From: Typhlomys cinereus
Taxonomy: Eukaryota > Chordata > Mammalia > Rodentia > Platacanthomyidae
Reading direction: 5' to 3'
DNA: 64,000 bases
NCBI GenBank assembly: GCA_023101885.1
Contig: JALPQD010000005.1
Coordinates: 2,189,020-2,253,019 of the forward strand
Shown here: piece by piece, positions 59,020-64,000 of the stretch
Layout: every line of letters begins with the position of its first letter
How positions within the stretch are numbered: the stretch's first letter is position 1
Translations under genes and position numbers: made by a program
Notes under the pieces: generated by a model
What the model saw: only the letters and a program-made list of their open reading frames with translations
What the model was told of the DNA's origin: nothing
Databases searched by the model: none

Positions 59020-59340
59020 CCTTAGTTGCTTTTTATTGTTATGACAAACGCTTGACAAAACACTTTGAAAGGAGGATTTATTCCTGCTCAGGGTCTTTGA
59101 GAGACCTGGCTCAGAGAGCCAGTCTCTTATGGTGGGAAGGAGCTAATGGAGTTCATGGCAGGCCAGGAAATGACTAGGAATGATGTAACCCTAACAACCC
59201 ATACCCAGTGACCTACTTCCTCCAGCTAGGCTCTATTTCCTGATGGTTCCAGAATCTTCCAAAATAGTGCTACTGACTGGGGACTGTGAATTCAAATTAA
59301 AAGACTATGGGGGGATGTTGTATATTCAAACCATAGCAAG
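59020..59340. repeat. LTR-like rodent interspersed repeat
   Basis: TTGCTTTTTATTGTTATGAC, GAGGATTTATTCCTGCTCAG, a run of CTACTTCCTCCAGCTAGGC and an end ATTCAAACCATAGCA resemble an antisense LTR polyadenylation region and U3. Family not named. Confidence 0.5.
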
Positions 59341-59529
59341 ATGCAGGCAATTACTCTAGAAGTAGGAGTTGTGAAATCAGTCAGGAAATGAACTTGTTTT
59401 ACAAGTCTGTTACTGAGAGTTAAAAGCATCCATTGCCAAAGTCAGGAGTCCATCAAGCCCTTCTCTATGCTCTTAGCAGGGAAAACTGGAGGGGCTGTCT
59501 GGGGGAAGGAGTGTTATAGAAACTAGAAC

Positions 59530-59761
59530 ACCACGGACTGGAGAGATGGCTCAGGGGTGAAGCCTTTGCCTCACAAACAAAAGGACCTGAGTTTGGATCT
59601 CCAGATCCTACATAAAAACACCAGGCAGAAATGGCAGTGGCCTTCCAGGCATGGAAGATAATGTCTGGGAAACCGCAAAGCAAAGTAAAAAGCATTAGAA
59701 CAATCCAGGATGATTCCCAAAGTTACCCTTGGACATCCAGATGTGCATACAGTGCCCTATT

Positions 59762-59800
<39 letters not shown>

Positions 59801-59820
59801 CACGCACGCACACTAGAATT
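59530..59820 (+). mobile_element. B2-headed lineage-specific SINE with (CA)n tail
   Basis: GACTGGAGAGATGGCTCAGG, ACACCAGGCAGAAATGGCAG, ATGATTCCCAAAGTTACCC, and (AC)n at 59763-59799. Confidence 0.85.
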
Positions 59821-59829
59821 CCAACAAAT

Positions 59830-61440
59830 AAGTAGCATGATACCACAAAAACAATTTGTGCCTTTGTCTTGAACAGGAGAAATAGTCACCTATATTGCTA
59901 TCTTTGTTTTGTCTACCTCAGATTAGTGGCCTAAGAAACTCTAGCCACAAAATAAAATTGAGATAGCACTCTACAGTTTACAAGCATTTGTTCATTTAAT
60001 GAATGCTGGGAAATGTCTTAGAATTTGCATAAATGGTGCACGTGTGTGCCTGAATGAGTGGCTAAGACCGGAGATGCATTATGGGAAATGAGAAGACTGT
60101 AACCAAAGATTTAACAGCTGCAAGGACATTCCATGTGCATTAAAAATCCTAGTAAATCCATGAAAAAACTGGACTGATTTTGAAATAATTGAATGTACAT
60201 TATTAGAAAACATCAGATGTCTGTGGAATGAAATTATAAGATGCTTTTGAATATTAAGACATTACTTAAGTATTTTATGCTTTCTTAAATTAACAATACA
60301 GTTAAAACACGCCATTCTAAAAAGAAATTACATATACCATCAAAGCTAAAAAGTATTCCTGCTATAGGAACAGCCTGTGTTCTCACTTTCCATTGACATA
60401 TGAAAAGATGATTGATTAGCCAGCAGTAGCAGCCTTTTGGGGCAAGTTTTGACTAAGTAAATGATTTTGTTACTTATAAACTATACTAGTGGAGAGTTGA
60501 AATATCTTCCCCCTCACCCCCAATCCCCGACACACACACACCAGAGTAAAAGTTTTAAAGAGGTAGGTGAAAGTTTTCTTCAATGTCCTGGAAATAATCC
60601 TAGATCTGATATCTAATATCTAATATCTAATACAGTGATTTTTGCCCAAATTTCCCTACATCTGGTTCCCAGCTCTTCTATAAACCACTCCATTTCCGTT
60701 AAGCAGATATTGACACTGTTTTTTTTGTTGTTCTTGTTTAAATTGTGTAATTAGAAACAGTGTATTTTGAAAAATGTGTCTTTAAACAAATTCCCAGAAT
60801 ATTTGTAGCATCTAAGATTATTACGGGTAGGCTGAAATTGCAAAACAGATGTTTTCTTTTGACTCCACTCTCCAGTGGCATCTTTCCTAACACACATGAT
60901 TCATATACATAAATCACATAAAAAATGTATATAGCACAGCATTCTCAAGGCAGCTTTGACATTTCTGAATATTTTATTTCCCCCAACCTAACATCTGAGC
61001 AGCGGTATGTTTTGAATATTCCCATCTCACAGAGATCACATCACAAGTCAGGGTCTAAAACACGTGATTGGATCATTTCTAGGTCTCTGGCCAAGAAGGA
61101 GTGCGGTATTTGTTCTTCCAAGTTTAAAGCACATGGCTGGAAAATCTCTAGGGTGAAAAGTAAGGAGTTTCGATGCATCTGCAACTAGAAAAATGCAAAC
61201 CTCTCCAAAGGCAAATCTGATACAAAGCTAAACAATTCTTTTCAAGCCACAAAACAATTTCACACTTCACTTATAAACAGCATATCTCAATTGATTTATG
61301 TTTCCTAGCTGAGAAACATTGTTCTGAAGTTTTTATTTCTGAGTTCTAAAAGTGCATAAATTCTTGCCAAATAAATTATTTCATTTCCCTTATTATATTG
61401 AGAATTTTAAAAATAATTGGTTTAGTGAAGAATTTTAAAA
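59830..61440. other. No gene or clear repeat recognised
   Basis: AT-rich intergenic sequence with a triple ATATCTAAT repeat near 60608-60632 and a short C-rich plus ACACACAC patch at 60510-60541. An 87-codon frame at 60925-61188 has no supporting feature. Confidence 0.5.
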
Positions 61441-61449
61441 ATTAATTAC

Positions 61450-61715
61450 AGGACTGAGAAATGGGTCTTTGATAAAGAGCACTTGCTACACAATTATGAG
61501 GACCAGAGTTCAAGTCTCTAGCACCTTAAAAAAAAACAAGCAAGGTTATGTGTACACCTGTAATCCAAGTGTTGTCAGGGGCAAACCCAGGAGAATCCAT
61601 GGGCCACCAGTCTAATTCTAGAGTCAAGGGAATGAAGTGGAGGATGATAGAGCAGGACACTTGATATCTTTCTTCCTCTGGCCTCCGCACATGCATTCAC
61701 CCACAAGTGTATTCA

Positions 61716-61751
<36 letters not shown>

Positions 61752-61770
61752 ACACACACACACACCCCAA
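61450..61770 (+). mobile_element. B4-type composite SINE with (CA)n tail
   Basis: GGACTGAGAAATGGGTCTTT, TGTACACCTGTAATCCAAGT, CATGGGCCACCAGTC, CTTCCTCTGGCCTCCGCACA, and (AC)n at 61717-61766. Confidence 0.7.
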
Positions 61771-62249
61771 CAGAGCCAAAGAAGTCTTATCACCTAGTAC
61801 CTGGTCCACTGTTAGTACTATTTCTCTTGAACAAGATTGAGCCTTCAGTCTTGGATTGTATAAGGACTGTTGATAAACTGAAGTGTGCTCATATATGGGA
61901 AAACAGGAAGATTAAGGAGTCTAAGGCTGAAAGAAGATCTAAAGAAACAAGCCCAAAGACATAAGTCTGGTAGTATATTACATGGAGGAGTAAAGACTCA
62001 CAGGAAATAACTGGCTTTTTTCAAATGCTTGAGAGACTCTGGTAGTGGTATAAATACTCCCAGTGCGTGCTTATAGGCACGGTTTCAGAGGACAGAACCA
62101 GAATCACTGAGGTAAAGTTGTTACTGAGTGAGAAATAAATTTCAGCTATGAAGAGTGATATGAAAATGGCCTTATAGGAACTATCTTATCAACATCTTGG
62201 CAAAACATCAGAAAGAGCTCAAGAAGCTCCACACCTCTCTGAAAGACTG

Positions 62250-62545
62250 ATGAGAACTAACGCTGATGGGGAAGAAAAGGAGGATGCTTTCCTCAGTGGT
62301 ACATCCACTGATCTAGGATGCTTGCTGGAACATGAATTAGGTCAGGCACAAGTCATCAAAGACAGAGTAGATGAAACACAGTGGGCTGCACAAGCAAAGG
62401 GATTTGAAAGTAGGAGGGAGTCTGGCAGGGGAGATGAAGGGCTGTAAGGGGAAAAGGAAGAGGGATAGGAGGATTTGGGACTAAAGGTTAAAAATACTAT
62501 AAATTCACCTTATTCATATATGCAATATTAAATAAAAAAGAAAAT
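62250..62545 (+). mobile_element. LINE-1 3' end fragment
   Basis: GAAAGTAGGAGGGAGTCTGG, GGGGAGATGAAGGG, TATTCATATATGCAATATTA and an A-rich end, similar to 7065-7260. Confidence 0.65.
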
Positions 62546-62635
62546 GTACTTATAAATAATAATAGAAAAATAATTTAAATGCCATCAACTGTATTACTTA
62601 AAATATGTAACTCTATGGGTTTCAGCAATTGTGTG

Positions 62636-62637
<2 letters not shown>

Positions 62638-62672
<35 letters not shown>
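62638..62672. repeat. (CA)n microsatellite
   Basis: About 34 bases of CA units. No SINE body is recognisable next to it. Confidence 0.92.
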
Positions 62673-62819
62673 GAAATCACCACTTTACTAAAAATAAGTG
62701 TTACAGGACATTTCCAGGACCCCAAAGATTCCTTGTTTTCTTTAGTCAATTGCTCTGTCTGTGCTGTTGGGTTCAGGTGAACATTGATTGATCTGCTTTT
62801 TCTCATTATGGTATAGTTC

Positions 62820-63990
62820 GCATTACATAGAAATGTAATTATATATCATGTACTGTCTATCTGTTTTCTCTCATCGGCCTAATGATTTTCAGATCCGTCC
62901 TGATTGCTTTGTATACTGGTAATTTATTCTTTTTATTGAACATTGTTCAATATAGTTGAGGACTACTGCATACTTACTGATAGTCCATGTACGGATATAC
63001 TGTGTTCGGTTTATCTTTGCACTGGTAGCGGGCATGTGGACTTATCATGAATAAAACTTCTGTGAACATTTGTGTGGAAGTTTTTATATGATCATGTGTA
63101 TTCATTTTCTTCTGTAAGAACCTGAGAATAGAATAAACAGATTGTATACTAGAATACATTTCACACTTAAGAAAGCTCTGGATTGTTTTCCAAAATGTCT
63201 GGACCACTTACATCCCTTCCTCCAGTATACAACAGTTCCAGTGCCTAATCTTTCACTATTTCAACCCTAGTTATCATCTTTCTCCTGTAACCCTTTCTAA
63301 TAGTTGTGATGACACACCAAGGTTTTTATTTGCATTTTCCAATGGCCAGTGATCTTTTGATTTATTCATCATTCTCTTTGTGAAGTGCTTTTGCCATCTT
63401 ATCACACACCAAGATTTTTATTTGCATTTTTCTGATGGCCAATGATCTTTTGATTTACTCATCCTTTCTCTTCGTAAAGTGCTTTTGCCATCTTATCATT
63501 GAGTCCTTATTCTGAATACTAGTCGGTGCTGTGATAGAGAATTTTTCTCCCACTCTGTGGAACACGTTTCATTTTTTAAATAGCATCTTTAAAAAAATAT
63601 TTTATTTTGATAAGATCCAATTCATAATTATTTTACAATTCATACTTTTTAGGTCTTGAAAAGTCTTTGTCTACTTCAATTTGGCAAATAATTTTTTCAT
63701 GTTTTGTTTTCTATAAGCATTATAATTTTAGCTCTGTCTTTATACCTATCATGCATTTGAACTAATTTTATATATTATGTGATGCAAATGTAGAAGGTTT
63801 GGGTTGTCAAGTTTTCCACATAAATATTCAGTTCTCCTAGCAGTGTCTGTTCATTTCTTTTCCCCACTGAACTTCTGTGGCATTTTTGTTGAAAACAAAC
63901 TGACCATATATTTGTTCATATAGTATTGAGTTTCTGGACCCTAATTCCACTAATGGATGTATTTATGTGTCTATCTCATCTTCATATTAC
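62820..63990 (-). mobile_element. Decayed LINE-1 fragment with local tandem duplication, runs to the right edge
   Basis: Antisense L1 landmarks: AATAAAACTTCTGTGAACAT, TTTGCATTTTCCAATGGCCA and CATCTTTAAAAAAATATTTT. A block of about 92 bases is repeated (63313-63404 and 63405-63497). Confidence 0.6.
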
Positions 63991-64000
63991 GAGCACATGT

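Noticed and set aside
51550..64000. 5' part of a neighbouring gene such as CDC7, expected next to HFM1 in mammals
   Set aside because: No exon-like block with splice sites and a conserved frame was found. In human, as I recall, the neighbour is tens of kilobases away.
1..64000. Bacterial features, CRISPR arrays, operons, tRNA genes
   Set aside because: The window is mammalian; the regular repeats seen are SINE, microsatellite or minisatellite, and tRNA-like boxes belong to SINE heads.

Overview
This window is nuclear DNA of a mouse-related (myodont) rodent. It is AT-rich and intron-dominated, with one CpG island, abundant B1, ID and B2-type SINEs, L1 3' ends, MaLR-type LTRs and many (CA)n tracts. 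The commonest SINE has a B2-like tRNA head but a body I do not recognise from laboratory mouse or rat, so the species is left open.

The only protein-coding gene I can support is HFM1, the meiotic Ski2-like (MER3 family) DNA helicase, on the minus strand. I traced 28 coding exons, from the initiator ATG at 48314-48312 down to position 77. Their reading phases join without a break and give 3,220 coding bases, or 1,073 complete codons plus one base. All helicase motifs (I, Ia, Ib, II as DEVH, III, IV, V, VI), the winged-helix part and much of the Sec63-like domain are present. The C-terminal quarter lies beyond the left edge. Two motifs are split by introns: the DEVH box between coding exons 9 and 10, and motif IV between coding exons 11 and 12. 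The intron between coding exons 5 and 6 carries the signals of a minor-class (U12-type) intron.

About 2.4 kb upstream of the first coding exon is a CpG island (about 50,730-51,520), the likely HFM1 promoter. It contains a GC-rich minisatellite. The non-coding first exon could not be placed. From 51,550 to 64,000 I see no gene, only nested repeats: L1 pieces, retroviral-type LTRs, a solo MaLR LTR inside a SINE, and a SINE inside an opposite SINE.

Several insertions have readable target-site duplications, so their boundaries are firm: three 5'-truncated L1 3' ends, a U6 snRNA retropseudogene, a polyadenylated MaLR retrotransposon transcript copied back by L1 machinery, and several SINEs. There are no bacterial features, no CRISPR and no functional RNA gene. 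I found no new biological system. The best items are the U12-type intron, the MaLR transcript retrocopy, and the microsatellite grown out of an L1 sequence.
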